This document shows positions 7,441-14,355 of a stretch of DNA of 14,375 nt, piece after piece. The stretch lies in assembly GCA_041623475.1 (NCBI GenBank), contig JBFJWU010000042.1, positions 1-14,375 of the forward strand. Direction: 5' to 3'. The stretch is from JBFJWU01 sp041623475 [NCBI: bacterium]. GTDB taxonomy: Bacteria > J088. The position numbers and the translations under genes were made by a program. The notes under the pieces are model-generated. The model made no database searches and was not told where the DNA came from. It saw only the letters and a list, made by a program, of their open reading frames with translations. Each line of letters starts with the position of its first letter. The first letter of the stretch is position 1.

Positions 7441-8568
7441 ATGAAACTCCCGGTGTCAAACCAAATTTTCCGCTGGAATACGTTTACCGCTGTCCGTACC
7501 ACAGGATGGATGATTGTTGGCTTAGCTGTCCTTCGATTGGTAACACTTCCCCCGTCACCCGAACTGGTGGGCGACGATTCGCTTCCCGAGTCTGTTTCGA
7601 TGATTCGGCGCGGCGGCCATCAGGACTGGATCGATCCCGAAGGTTCAAGGATGATAGGCAGGCTTCGAGGAAAGAAGGTAGCCTGGGTTTCAGGGTCTTC
7701 GATACTAATACACGGCCCCAACGGCAAGAAGTCGCGATTGCCCGGTGAGGTCTTGTCCGTAGTCACTGGCCCGAACGGCCCGGAATTTAAGGTTGTTGAA
7801 TATTACATAGCAGGTGCCCGCTTGCTGGAAATTTACACAGTTGCACTGGAAGCCCTGCGATTGAATTCCGAAGTTATTGTTGTCGCGCTAAATCCTTTGT
7901 ATGTATTTAATCCCAGCGCGTTGTTCGGACGGAAGCAGTTGTTTAAATCAGGTGTCCGAAATTGGTGGACGGTTGAAGATTGGCCCATGCAATTCTTGCT
8001 AGCAAGCCCGTCCGACCATTTTTGGGTGATGTTCGGTCAATTTGTCCCAAAAATGCCGATACCGGATTGGTTCCAGAAGGTACACAGCAGGAAGCCATTC
8101 AAAAGGCCGCAATCCGCCGATGAAAACTTGATGTTTACTAGACCGGTCCAGTTCTGGTCCTACTTCGAGGTTCCAGAAGTTCCGGAAATGGTAGCCAACA
8201 ACAAGAAAACAAGCGGTTCAATCTGGCAGCATGGTGCCTTAAGGTTGAGCGACCCCGAAAACGCTTCCTGGAATCGATCGATCATTCGATCCTTGTTCGA
8301 CAGGATCAACCGTTCTGGAGTGTCTGCGATCGTATATTTACCTTCGGTTAATCCAGCGCTGCTGGAAAATAAATACAACATGGAAATCTACCAAAAGGTT
8401 CGCGCTGAATTTGCAGCGCTTGCATCACTCCACGCCGGCGACCGCACATTGGTTTTGGACATTTTCCCGGACGAGATTCTAGATTCAATCGAATTCCATG
8501 ACAACATTCACCTCAGAGACCCGGGCCGGCTGCCACAATATATGGCAGATTTGATTTCGCAATTGTGA
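7441..8568 (+). CDS. membrane-anchored SGNH-like protein, MBOAT partner (AlgX/DltD-like role)
   Basis: A 375-residue protein from the ATG at 7441. An in-frame TTG at 7420 lacks a ribosome site, and a GTG at 7453 is an alternative lying 12 nt after AGGAA. A single hydrophobic anchor precedes residue 40 (GWMIVGLAVLRLV), placing the rest in the periplasm. Block-I-like VSGSSILIHG lies at 83-92, and the C-terminal block has DNIHL with the Asp-x-x-His pair (Asp354, His357), followed by a short helix. This is the pattern of SGNH acyltransferases and esterases that act after an MBOAT. The central part is divergent and I cannot place the remaining SGNH blocks. It begins 28 nt after the MBOAT stop. The inferred role is receiving the acyl group from the MBOAT and transferring it to the polysaccharide. 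Confidence 0.75.
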   Translation: MKLPVSNQIFRWNTFTAVRTTGWMIVGLAVLRLVTLPPSPELVGDDSLPESVSMIRRGGHQDWIDPEGSRMIGRLRGKKVAWVSGSSILIHGPNGKKSRLPGEVLSVVTGPNGPEFKVVEYYIAGARLLEIYTVALEALRLNSEVIVVALNPLYVFNPSALFGRKQLFKSGVRNWWTVEDWPMQFLLASPSDHFWVMFGQFVPKMPIPDWFQKVHSRKPFKRPQSADENLMFTRPVQFWSYFEVPEVPEMVANNKKTSGSIWQHGALRLSDPENASWNRSIIRSLFDRINRSGVSAIVYLPSVNPALLENKYNMEIYQKVRAEFAALASLHAGDRTLVLDIFPDEILDSIEFHDNIHLRDPGRLPQYMADLISQL

Positions 8569-8687
8569 GAGTTATTTTGAAACAGTATTTTTTGGAGGTT
8601 CTAATCGGATTGCTTGGGGCAGCATCGATTTGCGCAATCCATTCAGTGTTGGGCGCAACCACTCAGTTCGTATATCAGGGGTTTTAG
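8565..8687 (+). CDS. 40-aa ORF with hydrophobic N-terminus, coupled to the SGNH gene
   Basis: A GTG start overlaps the TGA of the SGNH gene in a GTGA junction, the usual form of translational coupling. The product begins MRVILKQYFLEVLIGLLGAA, a basic start followed by a hydrophobic core, then a VLGA segment that could be a signal-peptide cleavage region, and stops at a TAG after 40 residues. It may be the surviving start of a third gene of the acylation operon, cut off by a stop or deletion, or a real small exported or membrane protein. Downstream sequence to 8923 shows no convincing continuation in another frame. No family is recognised. Confidence 0.4.
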   Translation: MRVILKQYFLEVLIGLLGAASICAIHSVLGATTQFVYQGF

Positions 8688-8923
8688 ATCGTTGTTAAGT
8701 TTGATTTATTGCTGGCCTTTTAGGGTTTCCGCCAACACACAGGAGCCCTAATTTCGAGAAATGTTTCCCAAGGCCCGCCTGACACCTACCATGCAGCTCA
8801 GGCGCTCCACTACAGGCACCAGGCAATTAGTGTCGCAACCCGACCGGTCTGGTTCGATCCGGTTATCATAGACTCGTATACGATTCGAATCCTCGCAATA
8901 TCAGGCGTAACCGAAACCTAATT
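8688..8923. other. intergenic region upstream of wzm with palindromes
   Basis: No gene was recognised. It contains a hairpin (ACCGG 8843-8847 with CCGGT 8859-8863) and the adjoining palindromes CGTATACG (8875-8882) and GATTCGAATC (8882-8891), described separately. No JUMPstart/ops core (GGCGGTAG) and no convincing -35/-10 pair was found, although the promoter of the wzm operon is expected here. Confidence 0.4.
8843..8891. repeat. hairpin plus two abutting palindromes upstream of wzm
   Basis: A 5-bp stem with an 11-nt loop (8843-8863) is followed by the perfect palindromes CGTATACG (8875-8882) and GATTCGAATC (8882-8891), which share one base. They end 32 nt before the wzm ATG. Such symmetric sites can be operators or mRNA structures; which applies is not shown by the sequence. 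Confidence 0.3.
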
Positions 8924-9775
8924 ATGGACAACACCCAAATTTCTGCGACCGCCGAATTTGACGTTATCGTCGAGGCCGGACAGTTGGAGCGTGCCTATTG
9001 GCGCGACGTCTGGCAGTTTCGCGAGCTGTTTCTTTTTCTGGCCTGGAAAGACGTTCTTGTCCGTTACAAGCAAACCGCCATTGGTGTCGCCTGGAGCGTT
9101 ATTCGGCCGATACTGACAATGGTCGTTTTTACGGTGATCTTTGGTCGTGTTGCGAAGTTGCCGAGTGATGGAGATACACCGTACGCCATCATGGTCTACT
9201 CGGCACTGTTACCGTGGCAGATGTTTGCAGCCGCATTCTCGGATGCCGGCAATAGCATGGTCAGCAATTCCAACATGATCCGCAAGGTTTATTTCCCGCG
9301 AGTCATGTTGCCGGCAGCATCCATGGTCGTCAGTCTGGTCGATTTTCTGATTTCGTTCGGAATTTTTGTGATCCTGATGGCCTATTACCAGTTCGTGCCC
9401 GACATCCGGATCCTTTTGTTGCCCCTGCTGTTGCTTCTCGCGCTGGCCTTTGCCTTGGGCATTGGCCTGATTGTTTCGTCCCTCAACGTCAAATATCGCG
9501 ACTTCCGGTTTATCATCCCGTTTATTGTTCAATTTGGGCTGTACGTTTCGCCGGTAGGCTTTTCCAGTTCCGTTGTGCCGGATCAATGGCGCCTCCTTTA
9601 TTCGCTCAATCCAATGGTTGGTGTAATTGACGGGTTCCGCTGGTGTATTTTGGGGGATGTCGTTGATTTCTACCTGCCCGGCCTTGCGGCTTCGATTGTC
9701 CTGACTATATCGATCCTGGTTTTTGGCCTGGCATTTTTCCGCAAATCAGAGCGAACGTTTGCGGACACGATCTAA
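8924..9775 (+). CDS. wzm: polysaccharide ABC exporter permease (Wzm, ABC-2 family)
   Basis: A 283-residue integral membrane protein of the usual Wzm/TagG length. The N-terminal amphipathic part reads YWRDVWQFRELFLFLAWKDV, followed by the family signature VRYKQTAIGVAWSVIRPIL and then about six membrane segments. These include the PWQMFAAAFSDAGNSMVSN region and the KVYFPRVMLPAA loop typical of ABC-2 polysaccharide permeases. It forms the inner-membrane channel that exports lipid-linked polysaccharide with the Wzt ATPase. Its TAA overlaps the ATG of wzt by one base. The ATG at 8924 has only a weak ribosome site, but an acidic N-terminal head before the first conserved block is usual for the family. 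It is the first gene of the plus-strand export and decoration cluster. Confidence 0.93.
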   Translation: MDNTQISATAEFDVIVEAGQLERAYWRDVWQFRELFLFLAWKDVLVRYKQTAIGVAWSVIRPILTMVVFTVIFGRVAKLPSDGDTPYAIMVYSALLPWQMFAAAFSDAGNSMVSNSNMIRKVYFPRVMLPAASMVVSLVDFLISFGIFVILMAYYQFVPDIRILLLPLLLLLALAFALGIGLIVSSLNVKYRDFRFIIPFIVQFGLYVSPVGFSSSVVPDQWRLLYSLNPMVGVIDGFRWCILGDVVDFYLPGLAASIVLTISILVFGLAFFRKSERTFADTI

Positions 9776-11055
9776 TGACTGATCCGGTTATCGTCTGTGA
9801 AGACCTTGGCAAGAGCTACCGGATTGCCAAAGGGACTGAACAAACCAAGTTCAATTACGTCGCTTTGCGCGATGTCATCACGGACCGCGTTAAGAATTTT
9901 GGCGGACGTGGCGACGCGGCGCAATCTGATTTTGTCGATTTCTGGGCGCTACGGAACTTTAACCTGAAACTGCACGCTGGCGAGCGCCTGGGAATTGTCG
10001 GGCACAACGGCGCTGGCAAGTCAACAATGCTAAAGCTTTTAAGCCGAATAACCGAACCGTCATCTGGCGTCATGAAAATCAAAGGCCGTGTCGCCAGCCT
10101 GTTGGAAATCGGGACCGGATTTCATCCCGAACTGAACGGCCGCGAGAACATTTTCTTGAATGGCGCTATCCTCGGAATGACAAGGACCGAGATCAAGCAG
10201 AAATTTGACGAAATTGTCGAGTTTGCCGGAATAGAGGAGTTCCTGGAAACACCAGTCAAGCGCTATTCCAGCGGTATGTACGTTCGCCTGGGGTTTGCAG
10301 TTGCCGCGCACCTGGAGTCGGAAATACTGATTGTTGACGAAGTCCTTGCGGTTGGTGACGCGAAATTCCAACAGAAATGCCTGGGCAAGATGGGGGAAAT
10401 CAGCGATTCCGGACGAACCATCCTGTTTGTCAGCCACAACCTGAATGCCGTCGAGCGACTCTGCGATCGAATTATTGTCCTGAACCGCGGCGAGGCCCAG
10501 ATCGATACAAAAGATGTCGCAAAAGGCCTGAACTTTTACATGGAGCAGTTTTCCGACATCTACGCCTCCGAATGGACAAATGAACTGGGTGTCCATCAGA
10601 ATCCTTTTTTCCACCCCACAAGGCTTGCTGTAACAGACAGTTCCGGTACGCCGATCCAAATGCCGGTACCAAACAATCGCGATCTATTTGTATCGGTCGA
10701 GGGTACAGCCGAAGAGCCACGTGAGGGATTAACCATACTGTTGATCGTTTCGGACGAGAATGAGCATGTTGTATTTGTATCGGGATACCACGATGGGCCG
10801 CAAAGCGACTGGCCATTGATTCGGACCGGCAAGAACCATTTCAAATGCAGGATTCCGAGCCGATTCCTGAATGAAGGCAACTATCTGGTGCAACTGGTTG
10901 CGCGGTTTAACAAAGGTGACAAGCTCTTCGGCCGTTCGAACACCAAGGCTGCTGTCCAACTCAAGATCGAAGGCGGCCTCAGCGACTCCCCTGAATGGAT
11001 AACCCGGCGCCACGGCGTTGTCGCGCCAGTACTTGAATGGTCCGAGTCGGATTGA
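9775..11055 (+). CDS. wzt: polysaccharide ABC exporter ATPase with C-terminal extension (Wzt)
   Basis: A 426-residue protein. The nucleotide-binding domain (about 1-245) has Walker A GHNGAGKST (76-84), signature YSSGM (164-168), Walker B ILIVDEVLAVGD (184-195, catalytic Glu189) and switch His221. Residues about 265-426 form an extra C-terminal domain of the Wzt type, a beta-rich carbohydrate-binding module. In characterised O9a/O8-type systems this domain recognises the modified non-reducing end of the polymer and so couples chain termination to export. Its presence implies that this polymer probably carries a terminal modification, and the cluster offers methyl and sulfate transferases as candidates. 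It overlaps wzm by one base, and the next gene's ATG lies inside its 3' end. Confidence 0.93.
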   Translation: MTDPVIVCEDLGKSYRIAKGTEQTKFNYVALRDVITDRVKNFGGRGDAAQSDFVDFWALRNFNLKLHAGERLGIVGHNGAGKSTMLKLLSRITEPSSGVMKIKGRVASLLEIGTGFHPELNGRENIFLNGAILGMTRTEIKQKFDEIVEFAGIEEFLETPVKRYSSGMYVRLGFAVAAHLESEILIVDEVLAVGDAKFQQKCLGKMGEISDSGRTILFVSHNLNAVERLCDRIIVLNRGEAQIDTKDVAKGLNFYMEQFSDIYASEWTNELGVHQNPFFHPTRLAVTDSSGTPIQMPVPNNRDLFVSVEGTAEEPREGLTILLIVSDENEHVVFVSGYHDGPQSDWPLIRTGKNHFKCRIPSRFLNEGNYLVQLVARFNKGDKLFGRSNTKAAVQLKIEGGLSDSPEWITRRHGVVAPVLEWSESD

Positions 11056-11786
11056 TCGCAGCGCCAACGCGTCACGAAAACCCCGGAACAAAGCCATTGA
11101 TTATCAGCCACACCCACAAGTTTATTTTCGTAAAAACCCGAAAGACCGCCGGTTCAAGTATCGAAGTCGAATTGTCGAAATATTGTGGTCCGGACGACGT
11201 GGTCACGCCGATTTCCCCGCCGGTTTCGGGACACGTTCCCCGCAATGACAAAGGCTTCTTCAATCCGATCGCCGAGATTCTTGAACGCACGGCCCAGGGC
11301 CGAAAAGCAACGTTCGTCGACCTCCTTAGCCAGCGACGGTACTACAACCACATGAAGGCAGCACTGATCAGATCTCGGGTCGGTCGACGTTGCTGGAATG
11401 AATATCTAACGTTTTCAATCGACCGAAATCCCTGGGACAAGACCGTATCTCATTACGCAATGTTGCGGGAACGGTCGCACGGGAAGTTGTCACCAGATGA
11501 TTACTTTTCCAACGGCGTTTTCGCTACCAACTTTGAACACTATGCGGATCACGATGGAAACATTATTGTCGACCGAATTATCCGCTACGAAAACCTGGAT
11601 GACGAACTGGCGGAAATCCTGGGGTCTCTTGGGTTAACGTTTGGCGGAAAACTGGTGGCAAATGCCAAATCCGGACATCGGCTCAGTACCGACAATTGGG
11701 AAAACCTGTTTGGGTCCAAGTACGACACAAAGATGGTTGAAATCTTCAGGCGCGAAATCGAGATCTTCGGATATGAACACCCGTGA
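11037..11786 (+). CDS. sulfotransferase family protein (polysaccharide O-sulfation)
   Basis: A 249-residue soluble protein. The PAPS 5'-phosphosulfate loop is FVKTRKTAGSS (residues 31-41), preceded by ISHTHKFI. The 3'-phosphate motif is SIDRNPWDKTVSHY, with Arg130 and Ser138. This is the pattern of sulfotransferase families found in polysaccharide loci. The listed ATG overlaps wzt by 19 nt and has no ribosome site. Relatives usually start just before the ISH-KFI segment, so a TTG at 11097 (GGAA 8 nt upstream, 229 residues) may be the true start. It probably transfers sulfate from PAPS to a sugar of the exported polymer in the cytoplasm. It is co-transcribed with wzm and wzt, and a terminator-like hairpin follows directly. 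Confidence 0.85.
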   Translation: MVRVGLIAAPTRHENPGTKPLIISHTHKFIFVKTRKTAGSSIEVELSKYCGPDDVVTPISPPVSGHVPRNDKGFFNPIAEILERTAQGRKATFVDLLSQRRYYNHMKAALIRSRVGRRCWNEYLTFSIDRNPWDKTVSHYAMLRERSHGKLSPDDYFSNGVFATNFEHYADHDGNIIVDRIIRYENLDDELAEILGSLGLTFGGKLVANAKSGHRLSTDNWENLFGSKYDTKMVEIFRREIEIFGYEHP

Positions 11787-11788
11787 GT

Positions 11789-11832
11789 CCAGAATCGTCT
11801 TACTAAATAGAGTGATTACCTGGTTTTTTTTT
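11789..11832 (+). terminator. candidate intrinsic terminator after the sulfotransferase gene
   Basis: CCAGAATC (11789-11796) can pair with GATT-AC-CTGG (11814-11823), an 8-bp stem with a 2-nt bulge and a 17-nt loop, followed at once by nine T residues (11824-11832). It starts 2 nt after the sulfotransferase stop. The stem is AT-containing and imperfect, so termination may be partial. Confidence 0.4.
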
Positions 11833-11862
11833 ATCCTCGCGGAATTCTGACAACTTCGGAAT

Positions 11863-12060
11863 TTGGTTCACGTTCTCGACCGCGGGTGCAGAACGAATGG
11901 TTGGATTGCACCAACGTTTCCTGATGACAATAAAACGACAAGCTTTTGGAAAAATCGGGACAATGTTGTGGCATTCAATCCGACGTCCAGCGATACTATC
12001 CATGCGTGGACAGGAATTGTTACGTTGACCTTTCAGGGTTTCAACGTTTACGCAGATTGA
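11863..12060 (+). pseudogene. 65-codon frame, possible oxygenase-like gene tail
   Basis: The frame is open from a TGA at 11848-11850 to the TGA at 12058-12060, with only a TTG as start and no ribosome site. The translation is protein-like, including NGWIAPTFPDDNKTTSFWKN and RDNVVAFNPTSSDTIHAW. The second piece loosely resembles the distal-histidine strand of 2-oxoglutarate/Fe(II) oxygenases (hydrophobic-x-F-x-x-T-x-x-x-x-HA), which do occur in glycan clusters. The resemblance is weak and the rest of such a fold is missing. It is best taken as a possible decayed gene tail or a chance frame. Confidence 0.2.
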
Positions 12061-12124
12061 CCGGCACTTTTACGGCATCGGTTTCGTGCCAGACTGTAAG
12101 AGCGAGATTGGAGGCAACGTCAAC

Positions 12125-12883
12125 ATGGGATTCCGTCAAAAATTTGCCAAACGCCTGGTAGAAATAGTAGATCCGCAGTATGAGTCGAGGGAGTTTGAAA
12201 AAAAATCCTATGACCTGGAAAAGGATTTCCTTGCGCACTTTGACCGATGTAAAGCATTTACCTCGGCCTCGGTTGATCGATGTTACGCAAGTTACTGCGC
12301 TGTGCGATATGCCGACCAGAACAAACTGCCGGGCTCTGTCGTGGAGTGTGGCGTCTGGCGGGGCGGCTCGTCGATGATCATGATGTTGAGCCATCTTGAA
12401 TCCGGGAATCCGGATCGTGAGTTCTATTTGTACGATACGTATACCGGTATGACCGAACCAACCGACAAGGACCTTGTGGGACGGTCTGGTGCCGCCGCAA
12501 TTGGCAAATGGAAGCAAAAAAATACTGGGGATTATAACGATTGGTGCTACGCGCCACTGGACGATGTAAAAACGAATGTTCGTGGGACCGGGTTTCCCGA
12601 AAAACAGATTCGATTCGTAAAAGGACCGGTTGAGGATACGATTCCAGAAACGATACCTGACCAGATCGCGGTACTGAGACTTGATACAGACTGGTATGAA
12701 TCGACGAAACATGAACTGAACCATCTTTATCCGAGGCTTGTACCGGGCGGCGTATTGTTGATCGATGACTACGGATACTGGCAGGGTGCCCGCGCAGCAG
12801 TAGATGAATACTTCCAGACAATGGATACAACACCGATGTTGTTTCGAACCGATGTCACCGGCCGAGCCTGCATCAAACGTTGA
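12125..12883 (+). CDS. TylF/MycF-family methyltransferase
   Basis: A 252-residue protein from the ATG at 12125, which has GGAGG 10 nt upstream; a GTG 13 codons earlier is less likely. The SAM-binding block is VVECGVWRGGSS (72-83), followed by YLYDTYTGMTEPT (101-113), then RLDTDWYEST and GGVLLIDDYGYW with the acidic residues that bind magnesium in TylF and MycF. These enzymes O-methylate sugar hydroxyls, and relatives are frequent in polysaccharide clusters. I infer methylation of a sugar in the exported polymer or of its terminal residue. It follows the terminator-like element, and the next gene begins about 70 nt after its stop. Confidence 0.88.
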   Translation: MGFRQKFAKRLVEIVDPQYESREFEKKSYDLEKDFLAHFDRCKAFTSASVDRCYASYCAVRYADQNKLPGSVVECGVWRGGSSMIMMLSHLESGNPDREFYLYDTYTGMTEPTDKDLVGRSGAAAIGKWKQKNTGDYNDWCYAPLDDVKTNVRGTGFPEKQIRFVKGPVEDTIPETIPDQIAVLRLDTDWYESTKHELNHLYPRLVPGGVLLIDDYGYWQGARAAVDEYFQTMDTTPMLFRTDVTGRACIKR

Positions 12884-12952
12884 ATAGATTTTGGTTCAAG
12901 CTTCCCCAATTAAGAGCACCAGGTCCTGCGACCCAAATCAGGTTGGCTCGAA

Positions 12953-13597
12953 TTGCTTTTACGCAAATTAGCGAATTTCGGACGACGGGTGACGGTCAGG
13001 GCCAGATCCCAATCTGTAGTCGTGGCCGGTCTGGGCCGCTGCGGCACAACCTTGGTCCAACGGGCTTTTGTCCAGCACGGTTTCCGGCCCCACAACCAGT
13101 TCGTCAACGATTTGGGAACTGAGTTGACGGGACCAGCGGGGACTGTATACAAGACTCACCATTACCCCCCTGATTCGTTGCCCGAAAACGTGCGCCTGAT
13201 TTTCATGTTCGGCAATCCTATGAACATTGCCCTTTCGGTACACCGCCGAATCAACAAATGGGGCCGCGATCACCACGACCACCTGGGATCAGATGGTTTT
13301 GTATCCAATGACTCGGTCATTGGCTCAGACACGTTACAACTGTCACGGTTGTTTGACGCCTGGTATCGTCCACAGGGCTTCGGCTTCATGACAATCCGGT
13401 ATGAGTCGCTGTACGAACCCCCGGTCCGTGCCGCATTAAACGACTATGTCGGCTTTGACGTACCGCTGGCAAGCCGGCGCGCGCGGGAGACGGATTGGGA
13501 ATCACATCCGGACAGCAGCCTTTTGTTAGAAACCTATGGCGAACTGGCAGCAAGAATTGACCAGGCCGAGGACTGCAAGGTCTGGGGACCGAGTTGA
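12953..13597 (+). CDS. sulfotransferase-like P-loop protein
   Basis: A 214-residue protein. The N-terminal strand and loop VVVAGLGRCGTTLVQRAF (22-39) match the PAPS-binding P-loop of sulfotransferases, and YKTHHYPP follows at the position of the KTH motif. The region normally holding R-[ND]-P-x-D-x-x-x-S reads FGNPMNIALSV here, so the arginine expected to contact the 3'-phosphate is replaced by glycine while the serine remains. The start is uncertain: TTG at 12953 is the longest option after a stop at 12911-12913, and GTG at 12989 is an alternative just before the P-loop strand. Its TGA overlaps the next ATG (TGATG). It probably modifies a sugar of the same polymer. Whether it uses PAPS is less sure than for the first sulfotransferase. 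Confidence 0.7.
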   Translation: MLLRKLANFGRRVTVRARSQSVVVAGLGRCGTTLVQRAFVQHGFRPHNQFVNDLGTELTGPAGTVYKTHHYPPDSLPENVRLIFMFGNPMNIALSVHRRINKWGRDHHDHLGSDGFVSNDSVIGSDTLQLSRLFDAWYRPQGFGFMTIRYESLYEPPVRAALNDYVGFDVPLASRRARETDWESHPDSSLLLETYGELAARIDQAEDCKVWGPS

Positions 13598-14355
13598 TGC
13601 GTCCCCCTGCAATTCACGCGAAGCTGCAGGTTCCAGATCGCCCGATCCCGGCAAAACTGTCCTATTCTGTGCGCCGACACCTGATCGACGAATACCAGAC
13701 AGGAGTGGCGGCAATGCTACCCGAACAAAGCCTGGTGATCGACCTGGGCGGCAACAAGATCCGAAAACGGGGAAATTTCAATATCGAGGATTTTCCTGTC
13801 CGGGTGTTCTATGTCAATCTGGTCAATGACAAGAAACCAGATGTAATCAGCGATGTCGGCCAGTGTGGCCTTGCCGATGAAGTCGCGGACTCGGTCATTA
13901 TTTCGGAAGTCCTGGAACACGTCCCGGATCCTGCAAAAGTCCTGGCCGAGGCATACCGGATCCTGAAACCTGGCGGCTTATTGGTGGCCACGATTCCGTT
14001 CATGTTTCACGTGCACGCCGATCCGCATGATTATGGTCGATACACCCATAGCTGGTTCGCGCAGGCCTTGACGAATCTTGGATTCGAGGCTATTGAAATC
14101 ACACGGCAAGGCGGATTTTTCCTGACCCTGGCTGGAATGGTTAAACAGGCAACACACGAACTGACCCGTGCCGGCATGCCACGGTTCAGGCCCCTGCGCA
14201 TCGTCCTGAAGGCCATTTCGAAATTCCTGCAGAAATCGGCAAAAGGGTGGGACCTGGCCGTCGACCGCCTGGGCGTTTACGCAAAAGGAAATTCTATTTT
14301 CAGTGGCTCGACGACGGGTTATGGGATAACCTGCCGCCGGCCGGCTAAACCATGA
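13597..14355 (+). CDS. class I SAM-dependent methyltransferase
   Basis: A 252-residue protein of the methyltransferase-11 type. A degenerate motif I VIDLGGNKIR lies at 47-56, with PDVISDVG at 81-88, SEVLEHVPDP at 103-112 and RILKPGGLLVATIPF at 121-135, then the substrate-side HDYGRYT at 144-150. The ATG at 13597 overlaps the preceding TGA, which is why it is preferred to the TTG one codon earlier. The C-terminal 80 residues contain hydrophobic and basic helices (for example LRIVLKAISKFLQKSAKG). It probably methylates a polysaccharide intermediate. Its own TGA overlaps the following ATG by 4 bases (ATGA), so transcription and translation continue into the next gene. Confidence 0.85.
   Translation: MRPPAIHAKLQVPDRPIPAKLSYSVRRHLIDEYQTGVAAMLPEQSLVIDLGGNKIRKRGNFNIEDFPVRVFYVNLVNDKKPDVISDVGQCGLADEVADSVIISEVLEHVPDPAKVLAEAYRILKPGGLLVATIPFMFHVHADPHDYGRYTHSWFAQALTNLGFEAIEITRQGGFFLTLAGMVKQATHELTRAGMPRFRPLRIVLKAISKFLQKSAKGWDLAVDRLGVYAKGNSIFSGSTTGYGITCRRPAKP

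Larger units (their letters stand above)
11787..12124. other. gap between sulfotransferase and TylF-like gene
   Basis: About 338 nt with the terminator-like hairpin at its start and an unassigned 65-codon frame at 11863-12060. GGAGG (12110-12114) marks the ribosome site of the next gene. A TTGACC near 12026 has no matching -10 at the right distance, so no promoter is called. Confidence 0.4.

Noticed and set aside
8851-8891. tRNA T-arm-like strings GGTTCGATCC and GATTCGAATCC
   Set aside because: The flanks do not form a T-stem, and no anticodon arm, acceptor stem or CCA lies at the right distance, so no tRNA or attachment-site remnant is supported.
8688-8923. JUMPstart/ops element expected before an O-antigen exporter operon
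   Set aside because: The GGCGGTAG core was looked for and not found.
10060-10659. 199-codon open frame on the minus strand
   Set aside because: It lies opposite the Wzt ATPase, with Walker and signature motifs on the plus strand; no motif on the minus strand.
12041-12724. 227-codon open frame on the minus strand
   Set aside because: It is antisense to the TylF-like methyltransferase, which has a ribosome site and full motifs; the minus frame shows no domain.
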